64,000 nt of DNA, from assembly GCF_001693385.1 (NCBI RefSeq), contig NZ_CP016428.1:930001-994000 (forward strand). The letters run 5' to 3'. This DNA is from Bradyrhizobium icense (GTDB lineage Bacteria; Pseudomonadota; Alphaproteobacteria; Rhizobiales; Xanthobacteraceae). Below, piece by piece: positions 7,794 to 16,384 of this stretch. Positions within the stretch are counted from its first letter, which is position 1, and the number at the start of each line of letters is the position of its first letter. Below the pieces are notes generated by a model. The model ran no database searches, was not told the origin of the DNA, and saw nothing but the letters and a program-made list of their open reading frames with translations. Made by a program: the position numbers and the translations under genes.

Positions 7794-9440
7794 CTACGCC
7801 GGCCCGCTCGGAATGTCCGAAAACCGCGTCAGCCACGCCACCGGGCCGATGCTCGCGGCGACGATCAGCAGCGCGGCGAGCGCGCCTTCCTCGAAGCTGC
7901 CGCGGCTGGCGTATTGGTAGATCGAGGTCGCCAGCGTTTCGACGTTGAGCGGCCGCAACAGCAGCGTTGCCGGCAATTCCTTCAGGCAATCCACGAACAC
8001 GACGATGACCGCGCCGAGCATGGCGGGACGCAGGAGCGGCAGATGGATCAGCCGCATCGTCGTGGTCTGGCCGGCGCCGACGGCGCGTGCACTGTCGTCG
8101 TAGTCGCGCGGAATCCGTTCGAACCCAGCCTTTATGAATCCGGTCGGCACCGCCAGGAACCGGATCACGTAGGCGATCACCACGGCAGCACCCGAGCCGA
8201 TCAGGATCAATCCCGGCAGCGACCATCCGAGCCATCCGGCGAGCGCGTTCAGCGCGTTGTCGATGGCGAGCAGGGGTGCGAGCAAGCCGAGCGCCAGCAC
8301 GAGGCCGGGCAGCGTGTAACCCAATTGCGCGAAGTTCATCGCGACGAAGCGCAGCCTGCTCGGCCGCCAGCGCCAGGCCAGAATGGTCGCAAGGCCGAGC
8401 AGCAGCGCGGCCAACGTGGCAAGGCTTGCGAAGGCTACCGAGTTGAAGGCATCGCGCCACAGCGCTACGTCGAAATTCGCGAACAGCCCGCGCTTGAAAC
8501 TCTGCTGTGCGAGATAAAGCAGCGGCACCAGAAATCCGAGACAGACCGGCAGCAGGCAGACTGCAAATGCACATCCGCCCTTGATGCCGGTGAGCGGGGT
8601 CCGTGGCGTGAGCCGCGGACTTTCGGCAGAAAACTCCGTGGTGACGTTGCGGCGTCCGTAACGCTCGATCGCGATCAGGCCGGCCACGATCGCCAGCATG
8701 AAGCAGGACAACTGCGCCGCGCCGGCAAGGCTGCCGCGGTTGAGCCAGGTCGTGAACACCGACACCGTGAGGGTACGGACGCCCAGGTATTCGCTGGCGC
8801 CGATGTCGTTCAGCGTTTCCAGCGACACCAGCGCGACGCCGACCGCCAGCGCGGGACGCGCCATCGGCAGCGAGATCCGCCAGAAGATGGTCCAGCGGCT
8901 GGCGCCGAGCGTCTTCGCGGCCTCGGCGAATTCCGCGCTCTGGTACTGGAACATCGTGCGAGCCGAAAGATAGACGTAAGGGTAAAGCACCAGCGCGATC
9001 ACGACGACCGCGCCCGGCAGCGAGCGCAAATTCGGAAGCACGCGCACCGCGTCCTGCAGCGGAAGCCAGAGCGCGAGCGTCTTGTGGACCAGGCCCAGTG
9101 GCTCGAACAGGTCGACATAGACGTAAGCCGCGAGGTAGGTCGGGATCGAAAGCGGCAGCGGCAGCAGCCATAGCAGTATCTGCCGGCCGCGGAATTCATG
9201 CAGCGACACGGCCCATGCCGTGCCGGTGCCGATCGCAAGCGACAGGGCGGCGACGCCGCCGAGCAGCAGCGCAGTGTCGAGGAGGGTAGCCGGCAGCACG
9301 TAGTCGATCAGGTGCTGCCAGACGTCAGGCGCCGGCTGCAGCGCGAGCGCAATGATCGAGATGACGGGGGCTGCGACGAGGATGGCGGTCGCAACCGCAA
9401 TCGCTGCCGCGATGCGGCCCGAGCGCGTGACGGGACTCAC
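7794..9440 (-). CDS. Iron(III) ABC transporter permease, fused double-domain (FbpB type)
   Basis: A 548-residue membrane protein holding two binding-protein-dependent permease domains, each with about six helices. EAA-like cytoplasmic loops are visible in both halves: EAAKTLGASRWTIFWRISLP and DDSARAVGAGQTTTMRLIHL. This duplicated arrangement is typical of FbpB/SfuB/ThiP permeases. I start it at the GTG at 9440 (VSPVTRSGRIAAA), just before the first helix; the ORF extends 69 codons further upstream, but that part translates a palindromic repeat. It lies downstream of the iron-binding protein gene on the same strand. No ATPase gene adjoins it. Confidence 0.85.
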   Translation of the reverse strand: MSPVTRSGRIAAAIAVATAILVAAPVISIIALALQPAPDVWQHLIDYVLPATLLDTALLLGGVAALSLAIGTGTAWAVSLHEFRGRQILLWLLPLPLSIPTYLAAYVYVDLFEPLGLVHKTLALWLPLQDAVRVLPNLRSLPGAVVVIALVLYPYVYLSARTMFQYQSAEFAEAAKTLGASRWTIFWRISLPMARPALAVGVALVSLETLNDIGASEYLGVRTLTVSVFTTWLNRGSLAGAAQLSCFMLAIVAGLIAIERYGRRNVTTEFSAESPRLTPRTPLTGIKGGCAFAVCLLPVCLGFLVPLLYLAQQSFKRGLFANFDVALWRDAFNSVAFASLATLAALLLGLATILAWRWRPSRLRFVAMNFAQLGYTLPGLVLALGLLAPLLAIDNALNALAGWLGWSLPGLILIGSGAAVVIAYVIRFLAVPTGFIKAGFERIPRDYDDSARAVGAGQTTTMRLIHLPLLRPAMLGAVIVVFVDCLKELPATLLLRPLNVETLATSIYQYASRGSFEEGALAALLIVAASIGPVAWLTRFSDIPSGPA

Positions 9441-9479
9441 GTCGTCACACGTCGGCGAGGTAAGCCGAGGTCTATCCGC

Positions 9480-9662
9480 TGGCGCAGGTGGGCTCCCTCC
9501 CCCCCGCAACCGGGGTTTACCCCGGTTGCGCACCTTGATTTTGCGCAAATCGGGCAGGCCCGACTTGCGCCGGGGGAGGGCTGGGGAGAGGGGTAAGCCA
9601 CGAGCACCGCCGTTGCCGCCACCCCTCTCCCTAGCCCTCCCCCGCAAGGGGGGAGGGGACGC
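9480..9662. repeat. Cluster of GC-rich palindromic repeats
   Basis: Several nested hairpins, including a perfect 10-bp one (GCAACCGGGG 9506-9515 / CCCCGGTTGC 9520-9529) and a CCCTCCCCC-GCAA-GGGGGAGGG unit near 9634-9658. The latter type also occurs at 54819-54843. The cluster lies between the iron-binding protein gene and its permease; a strong hairpin there may lower permease expression relative to the binding protein. Confidence 0.75.
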
Positions 9663-9712
9663 AGTTGTGTGTGCGGCGCGATCACGAGTCTAATGCTTCG
9701 CCACACCGCCGT

Positions 9713-10738
9713 TCAATTATCGAACCCGACCTTGTCCACCAACGTCGAGGCCGCCTTGCGGTTGGTGGCGATCTTGGCGATCGGCAGCGGGTCGGCGACG
9801 AGCTTTCCGTAGCCCGCAATCGTCGGGTTGATGGCGACGCCGGCGCGAACCGGATATTCGTAGTTGGCATCGGCGTAGATCTTCTGCGCCTTATCACCGA
9901 CCAGCCATTCGATCAGCTTGACGCCGTTGGCCTTGTTGGGCGCCTGCTTGGCCAGCAGCACGCCGGAGAGGTTGACGTGGGTGCCGCCGCCCTCAAACGT
10001 CGGCAGGACCACCTTGGTGGCTTCCGCCCACGGCTTCTTCTCCGGATCGTTGTTCATCATCAGCGCCCAGTAATAGGTGTTGGCGATGCCGATATCGCAT
10101 TTGCCGGCCGCGATATCGCGCGCGACTTCGCGGTCGCCGCCAGAGGGCTTTTGCGCCAGGTTGGCCTTGAGGCCGCGCAACCATTCCTCGGCCTTGGCCT
10201 CCCCGTACTTGGCCACATAGGCCGCGAACAGCCCGTTGTTGTAGATGTGCTGGCCGGAGCGGATGCAGATCTTGCCTTTCCACTTGGGATCGGCGAGCTC
10301 TTCATAGGTGATCTTGTCCTGCTTGACGCGGTCCTTCGAGGTGTAGAGCACCCGCGCGCGCATCGAAATGCCGGCCCAGTGGCCGTTTGGATCGCGATAT
10401 TGCGCCGGCACGATCTCGTCGATCACCACCGACTTGATCGGCTGGGTAACACCGGCCTGCACGGCATCGTCGAGACGACCGATGTCGACCGTCAGCAGCA
10501 CGTCGGCGGGGCTGCTCGCGCCTTCCGCCTTCATGCGCTGCTCGAGACCGGAGCTTGCCGAGACGACGTTGACCTTGATGCCGGTGTCCTTGGTGAAGGC
10601 ATCGAACAGCGGCTGGATCAACTTGGTTTCGCGGTAGGTGTAGACGTTGACCTCGCCGTCGGCGAACGCCGTCGAGGCTCCGAACGCGGTAAAACAAAGC
10701 AACGCTGCGGTTGCGGCGGTAGCGCGAAAATTCATCAT
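9713..10738 (-). CDS. Iron(III) ABC transporter substrate-binding protein (FbpA/FutA type)
   Basis: A 341-residue periplasmic protein. Residues 1-26 form a signal peptide ending in ...ASTAFA. VNVYTYRET at the mature N-terminus, the RVLYTSKD segment, the IANTYYWALM twin-tyrosine block and YANYEYPVR-like C-terminal tyrosine are the ferric-iron-binding protein pattern, in which tyrosines ligate Fe3+. Two adjacent ATGs make the start ambiguous by one codon. It heads an operon with the permease at 7794-9440, and two iron-control-element-like sequences lie 90-130 bases upstream (10829-10870). Confidence 0.9.
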   Translation of the reverse strand: MMNFRATAATAALLCFTAFGASTAFADGEVNVYTYRETKLIQPLFDAFTKDTGIKVNVVSASSGLEQRMKAEGASSPADVLLTVDIGRLDDAVQAGVTQPIKSVVIDEIVPAQYRDPNGHWAGISMRARVLYTSKDRVKQDKITYEELADPKWKGKICIRSGQHIYNNGLFAAYVAKYGEAKAEEWLRGLKANLAQKPSGGDREVARDIAAGKCDIGIANTYYWALMMNNDPEKKPWAEATKVVLPTFEGGGTHVNLSGVLLAKQAPNKANGVKLIEWLVGDKAQKIYADANYEYPVRAGVAINPTIAGYGKLVADPLPIAKIATNRKAASTLVDKVGFDN

Positions 10739-10828
10739 GTGAGCTGCCCGACAAAGCTGGTGAAGATGCCGGTCTCAGTAGCGCAGCGGCTGCCACGCCG
10801 TCAGCGACTGGATGTCGCGAATGGCTCG

Positions 10829-10870
10829 ATTTAGAAGGATTCCACGCTACAGTTTAGAGTGATTCCAAAT
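10829..10870 (-). promoter_or_regulatory. Two ICE-like (Irr) iron-control elements
   Basis: ATTTAGAAGGATTCCACGC at 10829-10847 and GTTTAGAGTGATTCCAAAT at 10852-10870 both fit the imperfect palindrome TTTAGAA-N3-TTCTAAA known as the ICE bound by Irr in rhizobia; the second is the closer match. The two centres are 23 bases apart. They sit upstream of the ferric-iron-binding protein gene, where haem/iron-dependent control is expected. Confidence 0.55.
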
Positions 10871-10934
10871 ATGCGGGCCATCGCACCTTGCGGCCTGCGA
10901 GGCACGGCGGGGACGCAGATCGCAGCGGCACAAC

Positions 10935-11900
10935 CTAACGGCTGCCCATAGCGAGGTCGAAATCGACAGCGGCGGTGTTGCCGCCGCTGATGACGACGGC
11001 AACGCGTTCGCCGGCGGTGGGCCTGTAGGCGCCCGACAGGATCGCGGAAAATGCTGCTGCGCCGCCCGGCTCTGCAACAATGCGCAAGGCGCGCCAAAGC
11101 GTCGCCTGTGCGCCGGCGATTGCCGCGTCGGAAACCAGTACGGTTTGTCGCGCGTATTTCTGTACGATCGGGAAGACCTGTTCGCCGACGCGCCGCGGCG
11201 CAAGCGAATCCGCAGCCAGCCCACCAGCCTCGGCATCGACCGGATGGCCGGCTTCAAGGGCCTTGGTCAACGTCGGCGATGCAAGCGGCTCGACGCCAAC
11301 CACCTTGATGCGGCCGGCATACCAGGCCGCGATCCCGGCGATCAGCCCGCCGCCGCCCACCGATACGAGCAGCGTGTCGATATCCGGCGCCTGCTCCGAG
11401 AGCTCGAGGCCGATCGTCCCTTGTCCCGCGATGGTTTCCTTCTGATCGAAGGCCGGCACCGGCAGTGCGCCGGTTCGTTGCGCCCATATCTCGCTGGCCG
11501 CGAGCGCATCGGCATAGCGGTCGCCCTCGATCGCGAGGTCGGCGCCATAGTCGCGGATGCGCTGTACCTTCGCCGGCGAGGAGACGCTCGGGACGAAAAT
11601 CTTGGCCGGCTTCCCAAGCTTCATCGCGGCATAGGCGACTGCCGCGCCATGGTTGCCGCCCGACGCCGCGACGACACCGGCTTGCGGTACATCGCGGGTC
11701 AATAGATTGGCAAAGGCGCCGCGCGCCTTGAACGAGCCGGAATGCTGGAGAAGCTCGAGCTTGAGCGTCAGGTTATGGCCGGCAAGACCAAACTCGGCGC
11801 CATCGACCTCGACCACCGGCGTCCGCCGGATGAAAGGCCGGATGAGCCGCTCGCATGGTGCGATCATATCCGAGGTTACGGCATCCAGCGGCGAGTCCAT
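10935..11900 (-). CDS. Threonine/serine dehydratase-like PLP enzyme
   Basis: A 321-residue fold-type II PLP enzyme. SGSFKARGA contains the Schiff-base lysine (Lys58), ASGGNHG is the substrate/phosphate loop, and SVGGGGLIAG is the glycine-rich PLP-phosphate cradle. There is no C-terminal ACT regulatory domain, so it belongs with the short catabolic or broad-specificity threonine/serine dehydratases (deamination to 2-oxo acids) or serine racemase-like proteins. The ATG at 11900 is close to the usual family start. It is divergent from an ArsR gene 58 bases away, whose product may regulate it. Confidence 0.85.
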   Translation of the reverse strand: MDSPLDAVTSDMIAPCERLIRPFIRRTPVVEVDGAEFGLAGHNLTLKLELLQHSGSFKARGAFANLLTRDVPQAGVVAASGGNHGAAVAYAAMKLGKPAKIFVPSVSSPAKVQRIRDYGADLAIEGDRYADALAASEIWAQRTGALPVPAFDQKETIAGQGTIGLELSEQAPDIDTLLVSVGGGGLIAGIAAWYAGRIKVVGVEPLASPTLTKALEAGHPVDAEAGGLAADSLAPRRVGEQVFPIVQKYARQTVLVSDAAIAGAQATLWRALRIVAEPGGAAAFSAILSGAYRPTAGERVAVVISGGNTAAVDFDLAMGSR

Positions 11901-11932
11901 TACAAGATACCTCCCACGACTCGTTGACAGGA

Positions 11933-11950
11933 ATTAGTCATTTAGCTAAT
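11933..11950. promoter_or_regulatory. Inverted repeat between dehydratase and arsR: candidate ArsR operator
   Basis: ATTAG (11933-11937) and CTAAT (11946-11950) form an interrupted palindrome, with a second perfect TTAGCTAA at 11942-11949. It lies a few bases before the arsR start and just downstream of a TTGACA (11924-11929), so a bound dimer would block that promoter and possibly the divergent one. Confidence 0.45.
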
Positions 11951-11957
11951 TAGCAAT

Positions 11958-12275
11958 ATGCCTTCTTTGCAAGACGACGTCGAGTCTGCTTTTCGCGCGC
12001 TCGCCAACGATCGGCGGCTTTTGATCCTGGAGTGGCTGAAACGTCCCCGGGCGCATTTTCGCGAGCAGGTCGACGGCGATCTCGTCAAGGACGGGGTCTG
12101 CGGGGTGTTGATCGCCGAAAAGCTCGGCGTCAGTCAGCCCACCGTGAGCGAGCACCTGAAAATACTATCGCAAGCGGGACTGGTGAGCGCCAAGCGCGTC
12201 AAGCAGTGGACGTTCTACAAGCGCGACGAAGCGCGCATCGCCAAGCTGAAGGCCGCTATGCTCGAAAAGATCTGA
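11958..12275 (+). CDS. ArsR-family winged-helix repressor
   Basis: A 105-residue regulator. The winged helix-turn-helix is clear: FRALANDRRLLILEWL at the N-terminus, IAEKLGVSQPTVSEHLKILS as the recognition helix-turn-helix, and VKQWTFYKRDEARI as the wing and last helix. CGVLIAE contains one cysteine, but no CxC metal site of the classical ArsR/SmtB type is present, so a metal sensor is unlikely. The ATG lies 8 bases from an inverted repeat, suggesting autoregulation and control of the divergent dehydratase. Confidence 0.85.
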   Translation: MPSLQDDVESAFRALANDRRLLILEWLKRPRAHFREQVDGDLVKDGVCGVLIAEKLGVSQPTVSEHLKILSQAGLVSAKRVKQWTFYKRDEARIAKLKAAMLEKI

Positions 12276-12412
12276 TGTTCGGTCTTTGGCCACGCCATCT
12301 TGCGGGGACTCCGGATTTTCCCGTGCTGACATTTTGAGCAGCGACGCTCGCTTATCCGTTCGACCTTGGCATCATCAACGCCTAGTCTCGGCTGAAACGG
12401 GGATGATGCAAA

Positions 12413-12898
12413 ATGCGCGCGGTGCTGGATTATTGTACCGGGGGGACGAAGCGATCCGTGCCGGCCGGCACGCTCGTGCTCCATGAAGGCAGCAGGACCG
12501 GACATCTGTTCGTGTTGCTGGAAGGACGGCTGGAGGTCATCAAGGGCGATAGCGTCGTCGCCGTTCTGACCGAGCCGGGGGCGATGCTGGGCGAAATGTC
12601 GGTGCTGCTCGAGCAGCCGCATACCGCGACCGTGCGCGCCGCCGCCGATTCCGTCGTCTACGAATTCGATGACGCCGCGGCGTTCCTGCGCGACCAGCCC
12701 GCGATGGCGCTCTTGATCGCGCGTCTGCTGGCGCAGCGCCTCAACGTCGCCAACACCTATCTGGCCGATCTGATGCATCAATATGCCGGCCAGGGTAACC
12801 ATCTCTCGATGGTCGGCGAGCTCCTGCAGAGCATGATCAACCTGCCGCCGACGCAGGTTTCGCCAGGCTCGGATCGGCAATCCGACCCAAGGATATGA
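12413..12898 (+). CDS. Cyclic-nucleotide-binding-domain protein without HTH
   Basis: A 161-residue protein that is essentially one cNMP-binding domain: VPAGTLVLHEGSRTGHLFVL as the first strands, then GAMLGEMSVLLEQPHTATVRA as the phosphate-binding cassette (G-E-x-x-x-L with a following R). It lacks the C-terminal Crp helix-turn-helix, so it is a stand-alone sensor or regulatory subunit rather than a DNA-binding regulator. The ATG at 12413 has GGGGATG upstream. Its last 62 bases overlap, tail to tail, the phosphoesterase gene on the other strand. Confidence 0.8.
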   Translation: MRAVLDYCTGGTKRSVPAGTLVLHEGSRTGHLFVLLEGRLEVIKGDSVVAVLTEPGAMLGEMSVLLEQPHTATVRAAADSVVYEFDDAAAFLRDQPAMALLIARLLAQRLNVANTYLADLMHQYAGQGNHLSMVGELLQSMINLPPTQVSPGSDRQSDPRI

Positions 12899-13664
12899 GC
12901 CAGGGCGGAACGATCGTGACCGGCGCGGCCGGCCGCTGCAGGGGCGCCTTGAGATCGATGTAATGCGCCTCGCCCGCCGGCAGCCAGAACGCCGTGCCCT
13001 CATCGAGATCGAGCACGATATAGACCGGCGGACGACCAGGCTGCAGCCCCGCATTGAACACCCAGGTTGCGCCCAGTCGGTCGAACCACGAGCCGTCGGC
13101 GATGAACGGCGACTGATGCACGTGGCCCGAGATCACCATCGACGGCTGATACTGCTCGATCCATTGCGCCAGTTCGACGTCGCCGAAGAACCGCTTGCCG
13201 CCCCAGCTCGTCGGCGAATCAGCCGGCGGCGCGTGATGCACCCAGATCCAGCGCGGCGCCCGAGCTGCCGCGGCATCGCGAAGCTGGGCCTCGATCCGGC
13301 CCTTGACCAGCGGCCCGTCCCACCACGGACACACCGTGAAGCCGACGTCAGCGATGGTCAGGCTGTCGCCGTCGCAGGCGATGCCGAGCTCGCGGACCTC
13401 GCCGATCCAGCGCGCGATCTTCTCGCCTTCGGCGCTGCGGTCGTCGAGATCGTGATTGCCCGAGCAGAGAATGACGCGCGTCGTTTGGGACAGCAGCGAC
13501 AGGTATTTCTTCACCACCAGAATCTGCGCGCGGAAATCGACGAACGATCCGATATCGAGCGCGTCGCCGGCAAAGATGACGACGTCGAATTCAGGCGCTG
13601 CCGCCAATAGCCAGTCGAACTGCGGCAATGAATAATGCAAATCGGCAACGACAAGGCATCGCAT
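12837..13664 (-). CDS. Calcineurin-like metallophosphoesterase
   Basis: A 275-residue protein with the full metallophosphoesterase motif series: DLH near the N-terminus (ADLHYS), GDALD, GNHDLDD, a histidine in WVHHAPP, and GHVH. These ligate the two catalytic metals. The substrate is unknown. The only ATG fitting the N-terminal strand MRCLVVADLH is at 13664; the open frame five codons further up begins with TTG. The 3' end runs 62 bases into the oppositely oriented cNMP-binding gene, so the two messages would form a duplex at their ends. Confidence 0.87.
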   Translation of the reverse strand: MRCLVVADLHYSLPQFDWLLAAAPEFDVVIFAGDALDIGSFVDFRAQILVVKKYLSLLSQTTRVILCSGNHDLDDRSAEGEKIARWIGEVRELGIACDGDSLTIADVGFTVCPWWDGPLVKGRIEAQLRDAAAARAPRWIWVHHAPPADSPTSWGGKRFFGDVELAQWIEQYQPSMVISGHVHQSPFIADGSWFDRLGATWVFNAGLQPGRPPVYIVLDLDEGTAFWLPAGEAHYIDLKAPLQRPAAPVTIVPPWLISLGRIADPSLAKPASAAG

Positions 13665-13813
13665 AAAAATCAAATCCAAAAATGCCCGGGAAACAGGCGA
13701 TCCGCTGGCGGATGTATTCAGGCAGGCTGGATTCGAGCAAGAATTGTGCCGGTCGTGATCAGACGGGATCCGTCCGTCTTGTCTGGCCGAAGATGCGGTA
13801 TTCGGACTTCCCT

Positions 13814-16273
13814 TTACTGATGTGGCCGCCGAATCGTGGCGCCTTCCTTTGCTGCGACGCTAGCCTCGGAGCTAACGGGGCCCTTCTCGGCTGACATGTC
13901 GATCGACTGCACCCAGCGGCTTGCAATGATCACGAAGGCGCAGACCGCATAAGAGCACACCCCCAACGCATAGGTGTTGGCGATGCCGAACTGGATCGAC
14001 AACGCCACACCCAGCACCGAGGCGAACATCGACGTAATTCCGTTGGTGCTCCAGAAGAACGGCAGCAGTTCATGATGACGGCGCCAGACACCGAGGCCGA
14101 GCGGAAACATCATCCCCATGCAGAGTGCAGGAGGAGCCAGCAGCAGGACAGACACCAGAATGCGCATGTCGGTTGACAGCGCCCGCCCCCACGTGGTGAC
14201 CAGCGGCGTCAGCAGCCCTGCCACCACGAGCGTGGTGAGGAGGGCGGCAATCCTGAAGACGGTGACGCGTGATCGGGAGGAGGTATCCGCACCGACCGTG
14301 GCGCTGCCAATCCCGCTAAAGAGAAGAATTGTGAATAGCACGACGCTCAGCCCGTAAACGGGGTGTCCGAGAAAGACCATCAGGCGCTGCATCTGCGATA
14401 TCTCGATCAGCATGAAGCCTATCCCGATCGCGCTGAAATAGGCCACGGGCGGCGTCAGTGTCGCCATTGGCATCCGCGTCGCAAGACGGAGGAAGGGCAG
14501 CACGATGTAATATCCGCAAGCGCAGAGCGCTACGATGATGAGCAAGCCGGTGACACCGATCGCGACATTGTTGCTCATGATGTCCCAACTATGGATGCTC
14601 ACGAAATCGCTGAAGCGCGACGTATAGAAGAAGAACGGATTGTCGTCCGTCGAAGCAGCGATGTTTTCCGGCAGCGAATCGAAGAAGGCCTGGTCTGCCT
14701 TGTCGGACAGCAATGTCGCGGTGATGGCATCGAAGGTGACGTCCGGGCCCAACAATATCTTGAAGCCCTGCGCCTGAAGCCTCTCGCGCGCGCCTTGCCA
14801 TTGTGCGTCGCTGAATGCGTCAGGCCGGGTAATGACCGTCACGATGTTGCCGACGTTGACCGCAACGACGTGATGCCGCAGTTCTCCGGCCGAAACTCCC
14901 TTGCGCTGCAGCGCGCTCGCGGCAATCGCAATCAGCCGGTACAGCTCGCCACGGTGCTTCTCGGCACCGTACCAGCGTGATACCGACAACAGCCCGCCAG
15001 GCTTGAGCGCCCGGTAAAAATCATCCCACGCCTCAACGGTATAGAGACGATTTTCGGTGAGCGTAAGGCCACCGGCCACCGTCGCCGCCCAGGTATCGAT
15101 GAGCGAAATCTGCACGAGGTCGTACCGCTCGGACGAGTGGTTGATGTAGCTTCGCGCTTCGGCATTGACCAAGGATACACCGGGCTGGCGATCGAGATGG
15201 CCAGAGAAATCGGCGAATTTTTCGGTGAGCACTTCGAAGATCGCCGGGTTGATCTCAATTGCGCGAATCCGGCTGGCGCCGAAGAGCAGACCGGAAAGGA
15301 TGTCACGACCGCCGCCGACGCCAACGACAGCGACGTCGGTCGCCGGCTGCACGAGGTAGGCTGCATTGATGACATCATCCTTCAGATAGGCGAGCTTTCC
15401 GATGTCGCCATCATATCTGGTGATGACCGTGCCTGCATCGGCATCGATGTCGAGGTGGTGTTGGTCGACCCGGGCATCAGGAGTGCGGACTAGGCCCCAG
15501 CCAATCGGGACCTTCTCGGCCAATTCGCGCACCCTTACCCGCGAATAGGTATTCCAGCGTTCGAACAGCGTGCCGGTCTGCTCAGCGCCCTTGGCCCAGA
15601 ACACACCGAGATGGCTTCGACCGGTCAGGTCAAGGCCGGAGTGCATGGTGGCCGCGACGGCCAGCGCTAGCGCGACAGCCCCGCTCAAGCGCACACTGCG
15701 GATGTCATCGCTGGTTCGCACGACGATCCAGCCAACGCCGGCAGCAAAGGCCCCGATCCATAACGTGGCGCTTACGGGGTCAATCACCAGCAGTATGAAG
15801 ATCACCCCGAGACATCCAACTGCGGCGCCCAGGAGATCGGCCGCATAGAGCCACCCGCCGCGATAGGGCAAGCGTGTGAGCAACAGCGTGATGCAAACCC
15901 CGCCTTCCGTGAACGGAGCCACGAAGGCGATGGTCGCCAGCGCCAGAGCGAGGGGCACATTTTCTGCAGATACGACGAGCGGCACGCACAGGAAGACGAT
16001 CATTGCGCCAACGCTGCTGAGTGCGAACCATGACGCGTGTCGCGCAAATTCGATTCCGACCCGCTCGGCGGCATAACGGGCGGGCTTGCCGTAGACCTGC
16101 ATCGCTCCACGAGTGAGCCCCAGCATGGCAAGTGAAATGGCCGCGAATGCGAAATGATAGTGAAGCATAACGCTGAAGAAGCGCGTTATCAGGATCTGGT
16201 AGGAAAGCGTCGCGAACGCCAGCACAAAGATTGCCAGATAATAGCGACCGGGAATCTTGGATACGGAGTGCAA
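13814..16273 (-). CDS. Spermidine-synthase-like domain embedded in a multi-pass membrane protein
   Basis: An 819-residue protein. About seven to eight N-terminal transmembrane helices are followed by a soluble Rossmann methyltransferase/spermidine-synthase domain (VAVVGVGGGRDILSGLLFGAS as the nucleotide loop, AIEINPAIFEV after strand 2, YDLVQISLIDTW further on), then six or so C-terminal helices. Such fused MFS/spermidine-synthase-like proteins are widespread and uncharacterised; the usual catalytic aspartates of spermidine synthase are not obvious here, so polyamine synthesis should not be assumed. Third-codon positions look more A/T-rich than in neighbours, as in the adjacent glycosyltransferase gene. 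Confidence 0.75.
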   Translation of the reverse strand: MHSVSKIPGRYYLAIFVLAFATLSYQILITRFFSVMLHYHFAFAAISLAMLGLTRGAMQVYGKPARYAAERVGIEFARHASWFALSSVGAMIVFLCVPLVVSAENVPLALALATIAFVAPFTEGGVCITLLLTRLPYRGGWLYAADLLGAAVGCLGVIFILLVIDPVSATLWIGAFAAGVGWIVVRTSDDIRSVRLSGAVALALAVAATMHSGLDLTGRSHLGVFWAKGAEQTGTLFERWNTYSRVRVRELAEKVPIGWGLVRTPDARVDQHHLDIDADAGTVITRYDGDIGKLAYLKDDVINAAYLVQPATDVAVVGVGGGRDILSGLLFGASRIRAIEINPAIFEVLTEKFADFSGHLDRQPGVSLVNAEARSYINHSSERYDLVQISLIDTWAATVAGGLTLTENRLYTVEAWDDFYRALKPGGLLSVSRWYGAEKHRGELYRLIAIAASALQRKGVSAGELRHHVVAVNVGNIVTVITRPDAFSDAQWQGARERLQAQGFKILLGPDVTFDAITATLLSDKADQAFFDSLPENIAASTDDNPFFFYTSRFSDFVSIHSWDIMSNNVAIGVTGLLIIVALCACGYYIVLPFLRLATRMPMATLTPPVAYFSAIGIGFMLIEISQMQRLMVFLGHPVYGLSVVLFTILLFSGIGSATVGADTSSRSRVTVFRIAALLTTLVVAGLLTPLVTTWGRALSTDMRILVSVLLLAPPALCMGMMFPLGLGVWRRHHELLPFFWSTNGITSMFASVLGVALSIQFGIANTYALGVCSYAVCAFVIIASRWVQSIDMSAEKGPVSSEASVAAKEGATIRRPHQ

Positions 16274-16384
16274 TACGCTGCCCTCTTGATGGGGGACTTT
16301 ATTGAGTGCGCTTTGACCGTTCGCGCTACACGCGATCGCCGGATAACTTCCTGCTCAAGCAGGTCATCGCGGGTATTGTAGCGA

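Noticed and set aside
7645..9171. 508-codon minus-strand ORF
   Set aside because: Another frame of the permease region, Arg/Ala-rich with no family.
7731..9173. 480-codon plus-strand ORF
   Set aside because: Antisense to the permease, which has clear ABC motifs.
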